Below the pieces are notes generated by a model that saw only the letters and a list, made by a program, of their open reading frames with translations, had not been told where the DNA came from and did not search any database. From Azospirillum brasilense (GTDB lineage Bacteria > Pseudomonadota > Alphaproteobacteria > Azospirillales > Azospirillaceae): a DNA stretch of 64,000 nt. Position 1 is the first letter of the stretch; each line of letters begins with the position of its first letter. The stretch lies in assembly GCF_005222205.1 (NCBI RefSeq), contig NZ_CP032347.1, positions 124,001 through 188,000 on the forward strand. Reading direction: 5' to 3'. The translations under genes and the position numbers were made by a program. This document shows positions 24,997 through 33,545 of this stretch, piece after piece.

Positions 24997-26661
24997 TCAG
25001 GCGCTGTTGCGCAGGGCGGCCGACCGCCGCGTCACCGGAACCACGTCCTCCGGGATGGTCCAGCCCTTGCCGGGGATGGCGTCCAGGAGGGTGCGGGTGT
25101 AGGCGTGCTGCGGGTTGCCGAACACCTCCTTCGCCGGGCCGATCTCGACGATGCGGCCCTTCTGCATGACCGCGATGGTGTCGCAGATCTGGGCGGCGAT
25201 TCGCAGGTCGTGGGTGATGAACAGCATCGACAGGTTCAGCCGGTGCCGCAGATCCTCCAGCAGGTCGAGCACCTGCGCCTGCACCGACACGTCGAGCGCC
25301 GACACCGGCTCGTCGGCGATCAGCAGCTTCGGCTCCAGCGCCAGGGCGCGGGCGATCGAGATGCGCTGGCGCTGCCCGCCGGAGAACTCGTGCGGGAAGC
25401 GCTCCGCCGCCGAGGCGTCGAGCCCGACGAGCTTCAGCAGCGCCTTCGCCTTGTCGAGCGCCTTGTGGCGGTCCTCGCCGAAGGCCACCGGCCCCTGGGT
25501 GATGATGTCGCCCACGGTGTGGCGCGGGTTCAGCGAGGCGTAGGGGTCCTGGAAGACCATCTGCACGTGCCGCCGGTAAGGCCGGAAGGCCGGGCGCGAC
25601 AGCGACAGCAGATCGACGCCCTCGAACAGGATCTTGCCCGAATCCGGCTTGATCAGCCCGACGATGGAGCGGCCGAGCGTCGATTTGCCGGAGCCGGACT
25701 CGCCGACCAGACCGACCGTCTCGCCCTGGTGGATGGTCAGCGACAGGTCGTCGCCCGCCACCACCTTGCGCCCCGGCGTGAAGAAGCCGCCGCCGAGGTG
25801 GAAGGTCTTGCACACCTTCTCCGCCGTCAGCACCGGCTGGCGCGCGCGGGTGAAGTCCTCGCGGTGCTCAATCAGGTGCGGGACGGCGGCGATGAGCTGG
25901 CGGGTGTAGGGATGCTGCGGCCGGTTCAAGACCTCCTCGGCGGTGCCGATCTCGACGATCTGGCCGCGCTGCATCACCGCCACGCGGTGGGCGATCTCCG
26001 CCACCACGCCGAAGTCGTGGGTGATGAACATCACGCCCATGCGGCGCTTGGCCTGGATGTCCTGGATCAGCTCCAGGATCTGCTTCTGGGTGGTGACGTC
26101 GAGCGCGGTCGTCGGCTCGTCGGCGATCAGGATGTCCGGCTCCACCGCCAGCGCCATGGCGATCATCACGCGCTGGCGCTGGCCGCCCGACAGGCGGAAC
26201 GGGTAGCTGCGGCGCAGATGGTCCGGCTCCGGCAGGCCGACGGAGGCGAGAAGCTCCACCACGCGCGCCCGGCGGGCGGCGCGGTCGAGCGTGGTGTGGT
26301 AGCGCAGGACCTCGTCGATCTGGTCGCCGACCCGCATCAGCGGGTTCAGCGCCGTCATCGGCTCCTGGAAGATCATGGCGATGCGGCCGCCGCGAAGCGC
26401 GCGCTGGTCGCGCTCCGGCAGGCTGAACACGTTGGTGCCCTGGTGACGGATCTCGCCGGAGGAGACTTTCACCGCCTTGGGCAGCAGGCCCAGCACGGCG
26501 TGCGCGGTCATCGACTTGCCCGACCCGGACTCGCCGACCACGCAGAGGATTTCCCCGGGCTCCAGCGTGAAGGTCAGGTCCTGGACCGCGTGCGGCCGGT
26601 CGGCGCCGCGCGGCAGGTCGATGGTCAGGTTGCGGACGTCGAGGAGAGGCGTCTCGGTCAT
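24997..26661 (-). CDS. Dipeptide/oligopeptide-type ABC transporter ATPase (fused DppD-DppF)
   Basis: A 554-residue protein with two complete ATP-binding domains. Each has a GESGSGKS Walker A (about residues 43 and 315), an LSGGQRQR or FSGGQRQR signature, and a LIADEPTTALD or LIADEPVSALD Walker B. Fusion of the two ATPases is common in GsiA-like systems. It powers the two permeases encoded just upstream; its start overlaps the second permease stop by 1 bp. The cargo is likely a peptide or modified amino acid. Confidence 0.93.
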   Translation of the reverse strand: MTETPLLDVRNLTIDLPRGADRPHAVQDLTFTLEPGEILCVVGESGSGKSMTAHAVLGLLPKAVKVSSGEIRHQGTNVFSLPERDQRALRGGRIAMIFQEPMTALNPLMRVGDQIDEVLRYHTTLDRAARRARVVELLASVGLPEPDHLRRSYPFRLSGGQRQRVMIAMALAVEPDILIADEPTTALDVTTQKQILELIQDIQAKRRMGVMFITHDFGVVAEIAHRVAVMQRGQIVEIGTAEEVLNRPQHPYTRQLIAAVPHLIEHREDFTRARQPVLTAEKVCKTFHLGGGFFTPGRKVVAGDDLSLTIHQGETVGLVGESGSGKSTLGRSIVGLIKPDSGKILFEGVDLLSLSRPAFRPYRRHVQMVFQDPYASLNPRHTVGDIITQGPVAFGEDRHKALDKAKALLKLVGLDASAAERFPHEFSGGQRQRISIARALALEPKLLIADEPVSALDVSVQAQVLDLLEDLRHRLNLSMLFITHDLRIAAQICDTIAVMQKGRIVEIGPAKEVFGNPQHAYTRTLLDAIPGKGWTIPEDVVPVTRRSAALRNSA

Positions 26662-27533
26662 CAGGAACGGCCCTTTCGCGCCAGCTTGGGATTCAGCGCG
26701 TCGTTCAGCCCTTCACCCACGAGGTTGAGGGCAAGCACGGTCAGAAGGATCGCGATGCCGGGGAAGAAGCTCATCCACCAGGCCTGACGGATCACGGTGC
26801 GGGCCGCGCCCACCATGTAGCCCCAGCTCATCAGGTTCGGATCGCCGAGCCCGAGGAAGGAGAGGGAGCTTTCCAGCAGGATCGCCGTCGCCACCATCAG
26901 CGAGGCCGACACGATGATCGGGGACAGGCTGTTGGGCAGGATCTGGCGCCAGATGATCGTCATGTTCGACTGGCCGGTGGTCACCGCGGCGTGCACGAAC
27001 TCGCGGCTCCGCAGGCTCATGAACTCGCCGCGCGCCAGCCGCGCCAGCGGCGGCCAGGAGACGATGGCGATGGCCAGCACGATGGAGGTCAGCGACGGCG
27101 TGAAGATCGCCACCAGCACCACGGCCAGGACGAAGTTCGGGATGGTCTGGAACAGCTCGGTGAAGCGCATCACCAGATCGTCGACGCGTCCGCCGTAGAA
27201 GCCGGAGACGGCCCCCAGGAACACGCCGATCAGCACGGCGACGGCGGTCGAGGTCAGCCCGATCAGCAGCGACACCCGCGCCCCGTGGGCGATGCCCGCC
27301 GCGATGTCGCGGCCCAGCGTGTCGGAGCCGAGCAGAGCGTCCTCCGACAGCGGCGGCTGGAAGGGCATCGCGGTCATGTCCCACGGGCTGGCCGGGTAGA
27401 GCACATCGGCGAAGGCCGCCATCAGGATGACCAGGGTCAGGAAGGCCAGCCCGATCACCGCGCCCTTGTTGCGGGCGAAGGCGCTCCAGAAGCCGGACCC
27501 CTTGCGGGCGGGGGTGATGGCCGCGGCGGTCAT
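26661..27533 (-). CDS. ABC transporter permease (DppC-type)
   Basis: A 290-residue inner-membrane permease. It has a short cytoplasmic N-terminus, a first membrane segment at about 25-45, the GSDTLGRDI motif (about 85) and the EAA-loop region near 195-225 (AAVTTGQSNMTIIWRQILPN). It pairs with the DppB-type permease whose stop codon it overlaps by 4 bp. The start at 27533 is preferred because typical DppC sequence begins there; upstream in-frame residues are antisense-like. Confidence 0.92.
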   Translation of the reverse strand: MTAAAITPARKGSGFWSAFARNKGAVIGLAFLTLVILMAAFADVLYPASPWDMTAMPFQPPLSEDALLGSDTLGRDIAAGIAHGARVSLLIGLTSTAVAVLIGVFLGAVSGFYGGRVDDLVMRFTELFQTIPNFVLAVVLVAIFTPSLTSIVLAIAIVSWPPLARLARGEFMSLRSREFVHAAVTTGQSNMTIIWRQILPNSLSPIIVSASLMVATAILLESSLSFLGLGDPNLMSWGYMVGAARTVIRQAWWMSFFPGIAILLTVLALNLVGEGLNDALNPKLARKGRS

Positions 27534-28510
27534 GGCGCCACCTCGATGCGCGGATCGACGAGGGAATAGATCAGGTCGGTCAGCAGGTTGAACACCACCA
27601 CCACCACCGAGGTCAGAAGGAAGATGCCCAGAAGGACCTGATAGTCGCGCTGCAACACGGCCTCGAAGGCGAGGCGCCCGATGCCGGGGAGCGCGAAGAC
27701 GGTCTCGATCAGGATGGAGCCGCCGATCAGGTGCCCCGCCTGGAACCCCGCAACGGTGATGACGGGCAGGATGGCGTTGCGCAGGATGTGCACCGACACG
27801 ATGCGCCATTCCGGCAGGCCCTTGGCCCGCGCCGTCTTGACGAAGTCCATGTCGCGCACCTCCAGGATCGAGGCGCGGGTCAGCCGGGTGTAGACGGCCA
27901 TGTAGAAGAGGCCGAGCGTGGTCACCGGCAGCACGAGGTGCTTCGCCCGGTCGAGGAAGGCGTCCCAGCCGGTGTAGCCGGCGCCGATGCTCTCCGTGCC
28001 GAAGGCGGGCAGCCAGCCGAGATTGACCGAGAAGAGAAGGATCAGCATCAGGCCGATCCAGAAGATCGGCGTCGCGTAGGCGGTCAGGCCGACCACGGTG
28101 ATGGCGGTGTCCGACCAGGTGCCGGCGCGCATCGCCGCCAGCGTGCCGAGCGCCACGCCGCCCAGCAGGGCCAGCACGAAGGCGGTCAGCGTCAGCGACA
28201 GGGTGACGGGCAGGCGGTCCATCAGCAGGTCGAAGACGGGACGCTGCTGGCGGTAGGAATAGCCGAGGTCGGCCTGCACCACCTTGGACATGTAGGTGCC
28301 GAGCTGCTCGTACAGGGGGCGGTCGAGGCCGAACTGCTGGCGGAGCTGTTCGACGAACTTGGCATCGGCGGCCCCGGCCTCGCCCGCCATCACCGCGGCG
28401 GGGTCGCCGGGCGCTGCGTGGACCAGGAAGAAGTTGAACACGGCGATCGCCAGAATGACGAAGACCGCCTTCACCAGCCTCTGTGAGATGAATAGGGCGA
28501 TGCGGGGCAT
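27530..28510 (-). CDS. ABC transporter permease (DppB-type)
   Basis: A 326-residue permease with six membrane segments. It shows the DppB N-terminus (FISQRLVKAVFVILAIAVFNFFLVH), GDPAAVMAGEAG, a DLGYSYRQQRPV loop, and the EAA loop TARAKGLPEWRIVSVHILRNA. It forms the import channel with the DppC-type permease. A palindromic element separates it from the upstream binding-protein gene, which in such operons often allows higher expression of the binding protein. Confidence 0.93.
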   Translation of the reverse strand: MPRIALFISQRLVKAVFVILAIAVFNFFLVHAAPGDPAAVMAGEAGAADAKFVEQLRQQFGLDRPLYEQLGTYMSKVVQADLGYSYRQQRPVFDLLMDRLPVTLSLTLTAFVLALLGGVALGTLAAMRAGTWSDTAITVVGLTAYATPIFWIGLMLILLFSVNLGWLPAFGTESIGAGYTGWDAFLDRAKHLVLPVTTLGLFYMAVYTRLTRASILEVRDMDFVKTARAKGLPEWRIVSVHILRNAILPVITVAGFQAGHLIGGSILIETVFALPGIGRLAFEAVLQRDYQVLLGIFLLTSVVVVVFNLLTDLIYSLVDPRIEVAP

Positions 28511-28532
28511 GTTGTCACTCCCGGGATGCGTT

Positions 28533-28610
28533 TTGCCCCCTCCCTAACCCTCCCCCGCTTCGCAGGGAAGGGAAGGGGCCCACGCGCAGCGTGGGAAGGG
28601 TGGGGGGCAA
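28533..28610. repeat. REP-like palindromic element D
   Basis: Outer arms TTGCCCCC and GGGGGCAA enclose C-rich and G-rich halves and an inner CCCACGC/GCGTGGG hairpin. It fills the 113-bp gap between the binding-protein and first permease genes. Confidence 0.65.
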
Positions 28611-28623
28611 CCGCTCCCTTTTC

Positions 28624-30234
28624 TTACTTCTTGACCATGTAGACGCTGTCGTAGCTCTCGTTCACGCCGATGGCGGTCGTGACGGCGTTCTTGAAGCGCT
28701 TGTCCACGAAGGTCGGGAATTCCATCTCCAGCAGCCAGGCCACCGGCACGTCCTCGACCAGGATCTTCTGGGCGGCGGAGTAGAGCTGCTGGCGCTCCTC
28801 GTCCTTGTTGGTCTGGGCGGCCTGGGCGAACAGCTTGTCCACCTCGGGGTTGGCGTAGCCCATGGTGTTGGAGAACATCACGCCCTTGCGGATGTTTTCC
28901 GACACGTAGGTGCGCGACACGCCGAGCGCCGGGTCGCCGTACTGGTAGACGAAGTTGAAGGTCAGGTCGTAGTCCCAGTTGGACACGCGGTTGACCCAGC
29001 CGGCGGCGTCGGTGGTCTCCAGCGTCACGTCGACGCCGACGCGCTTCATCGCCTGCTTCACATACTCGCCGAGGCGGGTCCAGGTCTCGCCATAGGGCAT
29101 GACGAGCAGGCGGACCTTGGCGCGCGTGCCGTCGGAGCCCTTCTTGAGGCCGGCCTCCTCAAGCAGCGCCTCGGCCTTCTTCGGGTCGAAGTCGTACTTC
29201 CGGACGTTGGACTCGTGGAAGCGGGTGACCGAGTTCACCGGGCCGGTCGCCGGACGGCCGAGGCCGAACCAGATCTTGTCGCGGATGAACTTGCGGTCGA
29301 TGGCGTGCATCATCGCCTGCCGGAAGCGCTTGTCGTCCAGCGGCTTGTTGCGCGTGTTGATCTCGATCCAGGACAGCGGCGCGAAGAACTCGTAGCCCTT
29401 GGTCGTCATCTCGACGTTGGGCAGGCCCTTCAGGCGCGGGACGTCGAAGGTCTCGATGTCGTTGAACTGGGTCTGCTGGACGGTGCCCTGCTCCACGGCG
29501 ACGGCGCGCGAGGCGGCGTCGGGGATCACGCGGAAATAGATGTCGTCCAGATAGGGCTTGCCGGCCTTCCAATACTCGTCGTTGCGGACGAGGTGGATGT
29601 AGGAGCCCTTGTTCCACTCCTTGAACTTGAAGGGGCCGGTGCCGATCGGGGTGGCGTTGGCCGGGTTGGCCTTGAAGTCGGTGCCTTCATAGATGTGCTT
29701 CGGCATCATCGGGGCCGACGACACCTCGAAGGCCTGAAGGAACGGGCCGAACGGCTCCTTCAGCGTGAACTGGACGGTGTAGTCGTCCAGCGCCTCGATC
29801 TTCTCGCACTTGGAGAAGGTGGCGCGGGCGCGCGGGTGGGTCTCCATCAGCAGCTTGGAGGTGGAGAAGACCACGTCGTGGGCGGTGAAGGGCTTGCCGT
29901 CGTGCCACTTGGCGTTCTTCACCAGCTTGAAGGTGTAGACCTTGCCATCGGGCGAGACTTCCCAGCTTTCCGCCAGTTCCGGCTGCGGCTTCAGGTCGAA
30001 GCTGAAGGTCAGCAGGCCCTGGTAGATCTTGCCGGCGACCGTCTGCGTCGGACCCTGCTGGTTGAGGCCCAGCACCAGGATCGGCGGTTCCGGCTGGACG
30101 ATGATGTTCATCGTGCCGCCGCGCTCCTGCGCCGCGGCCACGCCGGGCACGGTCAGCGCCAGCGGCGCCGCCAGGGCGGCGGCCAGCGCCGCGGCGGTCA
30201 GGGTTTGACGAAAGTGACGCAAACGATTGCTCAT
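28624..30234 (-). CDS. ABC transporter substrate-binding protein (dipeptide/SBP family 5)
   Basis: A 536-residue periplasmic lipobox-free binding protein. It has a Sec signal (residues 1 to about 36, ending GVAAAQ) and the family-5 body with WEVSPDGKVYTFKLVKNAKWHDGKPFTAHDVVFS (in pieces, about residues 85-120). The ATG at 30234 follows AAGGGGG. It captures the imported substrate, probably a peptide or amide-bearing molecule, for the DppBC-type permease and fused ATPase downstream. Confidence 0.93.
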   Translation of the reverse strand: MSNRLRHFRQTLTAAALAAALAAPLALTVPGVAAAQERGGTMNIIVQPEPPILVLGLNQQGPTQTVAGKIYQGLLTFSFDLKPQPELAESWEVSPDGKVYTFKLVKNAKWHDGKPFTAHDVVFSTSKLLMETHPRARATFSKCEKIEALDDYTVQFTLKEPFGPFLQAFEVSSAPMMPKHIYEGTDFKANPANATPIGTGPFKFKEWNKGSYIHLVRNDEYWKAGKPYLDDIYFRVIPDAASRAVAVEQGTVQQTQFNDIETFDVPRLKGLPNVEMTTKGYEFFAPLSWIEINTRNKPLDDKRFRQAMMHAIDRKFIRDKIWFGLGRPATGPVNSVTRFHESNVRKYDFDPKKAEALLEEAGLKKGSDGTRAKVRLLVMPYGETWTRLGEYVKQAMKRVGVDVTLETTDAAGWVNRVSNWDYDLTFNFVYQYGDPALGVSRTYVSENIRKGVMFSNTMGYANPEVDKLFAQAAQTNKDEERQQLYSAAQKILVEDVPVAWLLEMEFPTFVDKRFKNAVTTAIGVNESYDSVYMVKK

Positions 30235-30274
30235 GTCTGAAGCCCCCTTATTGTTGATTCTCGTCACGCGACCG

Positions 30275-31588
30275 TTATGGATCGATGGGTTCCAGGCCGC
30301 ACCAGTCGGCCATGAACAGGGCGAGCACGGCGGTCACCTTCGCCACGCTGTCGAGCGAGACGGACTCGTCGATGCCGTGGATGCGCTCCGCCTCCGGGCC
30401 GTAGCAGGTGGCCGGCGTGTCGCCGTAGAGCAGGAAGTTGCGGACGTCGGTGGTGCAGGTCTGGGCCAGCTTCGGCGCCGGGGTCCCGAAGATCGACCGA
30501 TGGGCGGCGTCCAGCGCCTCCAGCATCGGGTGATCGGGGTCCAGCGTGCAGCCCTCCGCCTGGAAGCCGCGGAAGATGACGCGGGCGTCGATTCCCTTGA
30601 GGTCGGAGTCGCCGCGGCAGGCCTCGGCCACCGCGCGCTCGATCTCGGCGCTGACCTCGGCGGCGGCGCGGCCGGGCGGGAAGCCGAAGCGCAGTTCCAT
30701 CCGGCAGCGGGTGGGGACGGAGGACGCCCATTCGCCGCCCTCGATGTGCCCGACGTTCAGGTTGTAGGGGTGGTGATGGTGCGCGTAGGCGGGATGCCGC
30801 CCGTCGGGGTGGTTCCAGGCCGACTCCAGCGCCTTCAGATGCTTGAGCACGCGGAAGGCCGCCTCGATGGCGTTCAGCCCGGCGCCGGTGTCCAGCACAT
30901 GGGCGGGGCGGCCGGTCACCTCCAGCTCGCAGCGGATCACGCCGACCTGGGCGATCTGGAGCGTGTGGTTGAAGGGTTCCGGAATCACCGCGGCGTCGGC
31001 CTTGTAGCCGCGGGCGACGCAGGCGAGCGCGCCGTTGCCGGTGCATTCCTCCTCGACCACCGACTGAAGATAGACCGGGGCGGCGGGCTGGACGCCCAGG
31101 CTTTGCAGCGCCTTGAAGGCCATGACGTAGGCGGCGATGCCCGCCTTCATGTCGCCGGCGCCGCGCCCGTAGAGGCGGCCGTCGCGGACGACCGGCTCGA
31201 AGGGCGGGGCGGACCACAGCTCCTCCGGCCCGGTCGGCACCACGTCGATGTGGCCGTTCAAAATCAGCGACTTGCCGGTCGCCCGCCGGGGTTTGTGGAC
31301 GCCGACGACGTTCTCGCGGCCCTCGTAGGAGATCAGCGAGGGGGACCAGCCGGGCTGGGCCTTCAGCGCCTCCTCGTCGATGGCGAAGCGGTCCACCTCC
31401 AGGCCCATGTCCCGGAAGATCCGTTCCATCAGATCCTGCGCCGGGCCTTCCTGCCCCAGCAGGCTGGGGCTCCGGACCAGATCGGACAGCAGGCTCACTC
31501 CATCCTCGCGCAGCGTCGCGACCGCGCCCAGGATCGCATCCCGGTCCACGGCTGCAATGCTCCGCTCACCCTCGTGGGATGCGGGCAT
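30275..31588 (-). CDS. M20 metallopeptidase (ArgE/DapE/acetylornithine-deacetylase family)
   Basis: A 437-residue di-zinc hydrolase. Ligands and catalytic residues are in place: H113 and D115 (NGHIDVVP), D146 (GRGAGDMK) and E180/E181 (VVEEECTG), with a late HGIDESV. It probably removes an acyl group or splits a dipeptide-like bond of the imported substrate. It is the first gene of the island's operon, 40 bp ahead of the binding protein, and is divergent from a LysR regulator. Confidence 0.9.
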   Translation of the reverse strand: MPASHEGERSIAAVDRDAILGAVATLREDGVSLLSDLVRSPSLLGQEGPAQDLMERIFRDMGLEVDRFAIDEEALKAQPGWSPSLISYEGRENVVGVHKPRRATGKSLILNGHIDVVPTGPEELWSAPPFEPVVRDGRLYGRGAGDMKAGIAAYVMAFKALQSLGVQPAAPVYLQSVVEEECTGNGALACVARGYKADAAVIPEPFNHTLQIAQVGVIRCELEVTGRPAHVLDTGAGLNAIEAAFRVLKHLKALESAWNHPDGRHPAYAHHHHPYNLNVGHIEGGEWASSVPTRCRMELRFGFPPGRAAAEVSAEIERAVAEACRGDSDLKGIDARVIFRGFQAEGCTLDPDHPMLEALDAAHRSIFGTPAPKLAQTCTTDVRNFLLYGDTPATCYGPEAERIHGIDESVSLDSVAKVTAVLALFMADWCGLEPIDP

Positions 31589-31803
31589 GACGACTCCGTT
31601 CTTACCACTCCGCCGCGCAGTCGTCCGTGTGTGTCGGTAAATCTCCGGAAAGAAACTGTGGCGATTTCGACTTTCGGACTATGACCCTGGTTTTGCCTGG
31701 TTGGGCGAAGCCGGGGATCGACCGCTGACGACTGGCGTATTACAATTCAGCTTCTCATCGTCCGCCAAATCGATAATCCTCATTGCCGACATAAGCAGGA
31801 TTT
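31589..31803. promoter_or_regulatory. Divergent promoter region between the M20 hydrolase and LysR genes
   Basis: A 215-bp gap that becomes A+T-rich from about 31735. It should hold promoters for the island operon (leftward) and the LysR gene (rightward). No clean T-N11-A LysR palindrome could be singled out. Confidence 0.45.
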
Positions 31804-32823
31804 ATGGCGATGGGTTTTCCTCCGATGACGGCGCGCGATCTGGAACGGCTGGGCCACCAGCTCGACTGGAACCTGCTGCGCACCTTCATGGTGATCGTGC
31901 AGGAGCAGGGGCTGACCCGCGCGGCGCAGCGTCTCGGGCTGACCCAGCCGGCGGTGTCCCAGGCCCTGAAGCGGCTGGAGGACCAGATGGGCCGCAGCCT
32001 GATCGAGCGCGGGCAGGGCCGCTTCCGCGTGACCGAGGCCGGCGAGATCATCTACGCCGAGGTTCTGGAGATCTACGGCAACATCTCCCGCTTCGCCGTC
32101 CTGATGCGCGACATCCGCGAGGAGATTTCCGGCCACATCCGAATCCTGCTGGCCAGCCGAATCCAGTCGCTGCTGTTCGACGCCCTGCTGGAGCGCTTCC
32201 ACGCCACCCACCCGCAGGTGACCTTCCGGCTGGACGTGATGGCGAGCGCGGACGTTCACATGGCGATCCAGCAGAAGACCGGCTCGCTCGGTCTCTGCCT
32301 GATGCGGGAGCCGCCGCCGCTGGTCGAGCACGCGCTGTTCGCCCGCCAGATCTACCGCCTGTATTGCGGGCCGCGGCACCATCTGTTCGGCCGCACCGGC
32401 CTGACGCTGGGCGATCTGCGCAGCGAGGGGTTTGTCTCCTTCACCTCGGACCAGATCGGCGGGGTGCTGTCGCCGCTGGCCGTCTTCCGCGCGCAGGAAG
32501 GGATCGAGAGCCGGATCGTCGGCGCCTCGGTCAATCTGGATGAGGTGCGGCGCATGATCTCCGTCGGGCTGGGCATCGGGCCGCTGCCCCGGCATGTGGC
32601 GGAGCGCGACGTGCGCGACGGCCTGCTCTGGCCGCTGCCGCCGGAGGAGGGGGTGGCGCCGGTGGACATCCATCTGCTGTGGAATCCCGCCGCCAAGATG
32701 AACCGGGCGGAGCGGGCCTTCATCGAGCATTGCCGCGCCGCCATCGCCGGCATCCCGCTCGACCTGCGTTTCGACCCGGCGGCGGTGAGCGAGTGGATCG
32801 ACCGCCAGTTCGGCGGCGCGTGA
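31804..32823 (+). CDS. LysR-family transcriptional regulator
   Basis: A 339-residue protein. The winged HTH lies at about residues 22-80, including LTRAAQRLGLTQPAVSQALKRLE. The C-terminal half is a two-lobed effector-binding domain. A second in-frame ATG lies at 31810. It is divergent from the M20/ABC operon, the classical arrangement for a LysR activator of that operon, with the inducer likely a pathway intermediate. Confidence 0.92.
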   Translation: MAMGFPPMTARDLERLGHQLDWNLLRTFMVIVQEQGLTRAAQRLGLTQPAVSQALKRLEDQMGRSLIERGQGRFRVTEAGEIIYAEVLEIYGNISRFAVLMRDIREEISGHIRILLASRIQSLLFDALLERFHATHPQVTFRLDVMASADVHMAIQQKTGSLGLCLMREPPPLVEHALFARQIYRLYCGPRHHLFGRTGLTLGDLRSEGFVSFTSDQIGGVLSPLAVFRAQEGIESRIVGASVNLDEVRRMISVGLGIGPLPRHVAERDVRDGLLWPLPPEEGVAPVDIHLLWNPAAKMNRAERAFIEHCRAAIAGIPLDLRFDPAAVSEWIDRQFGGA

Positions 32824-32857
32824 GCGCCGTCAGGCGGCGCCATTCGGCCCGCCGCGA

Positions 32858-33214
32858 TCACCGTGCCCGCGTCTTCAGCGTCATCAGATAGGCCACGATG
32901 TCGTCCGTTTCGTCGGGTGTGAGGCGGATGTTGGGCATAACCGGGTGCGAACTGCGCAGGTAGCTGCGCAACGCCATTTCGGTCACTCCCGGATCGGACA
33001 GCCGTTCAGTCAGGTCGGGCGCTTCGACGCCTTCGTCCGTCGCGGACGGCTTGGCTGTCCGTCCCGCCGATACGTGATGGCATTCCCCGCAGATCTCCTC
33101 GGCCAGCCGGCGGCCGTATTCGACGCTTCCAAGCCCATCCGGGTTGGTTTGCGCCGCGAGCGGGCAGGGCGGAACCGTCAACGTCAGGGCGACGAGCAGG
33201 ATGCTGGCCCGCAT
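32858..33214 (-). CDS. Secreted class I cytochrome c
   Basis: A 118-residue c-type cytochrome. A Sec signal covers about residues 1-21 (ending LAAQ). Haem is bound by C42-xx-C45-H46 (CGECH), with Met in HPVMPNI (about 92) as the likely sixth ligand. The C-terminal helix DETDDIVAYLMTLK is typical of small periplasmic electron carriers. No oxidase or dehydrogenase gene is adjacent, so the partner is unknown. Confidence 0.9.
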   Translation of the reverse strand: MRASILLVALTLTVPPCPLAAQTNPDGLGSVEYGRRLAEEICGECHHVSAGRTAKPSATDEGVEAPDLTERLSDPGVTEMALRSYLRSSHPVMPNIRLTPDETDDIVAYLMTLKTRAR

Positions 33215-33545
33215 GGCGGCGCCTCCTTCCGGTCATGCCGGGATCATCAGAGAACGCTAATAATTTTCCAGAGTAGGGCGGCCCACCTCCGCCTGTCCAT
33301 TCCTCGGACGGGATAGGACAGAGTTCGCAAGCAAAGATTTCCGCCACGCTGCCGCCACATTGATAAGCAAAAGAATCTCTTTTGGAAAACAGCGACTTCC
33401 CGGAGTCTTCGCAAAAGATACACGGAATCTCACAAAAATGCCCCGCCAGGAGCGGGCGCCTAATTGGTAGTAGATGCATATGCCAAAGGGCGAAAACGCC
33501 TGAGAACTCATACCAGAAGACAACATCTTAAGAGAGCATTGACAT
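33215..33545. promoter_or_regulatory. A+T-rich intergenic region upstream of the beta-helix protein
   Basis: This 331-bp stretch is clearly lower in GC than its surroundings and contains no supported gene. Small hairpins are visible (CCCGC/GCGGG near 33441-33457 and GGCG-AAAA-CGCC near 33487-33500). AAGAGAG lies about 8 bp before the ATG at 33546 and may serve as ribosome binding site. It probably carries the promoter of the secreted beta-helix gene and that of the cytochrome gene on the other strand. Confidence 0.45.

Noticed and set aside
22710..25169. Long plus-strand open frame over the carbamoylase and reductase genes
   Set aside because: It spans two well-supported minus-strand genes and a repeat; the composition is Q/R/H-rich without any domain.
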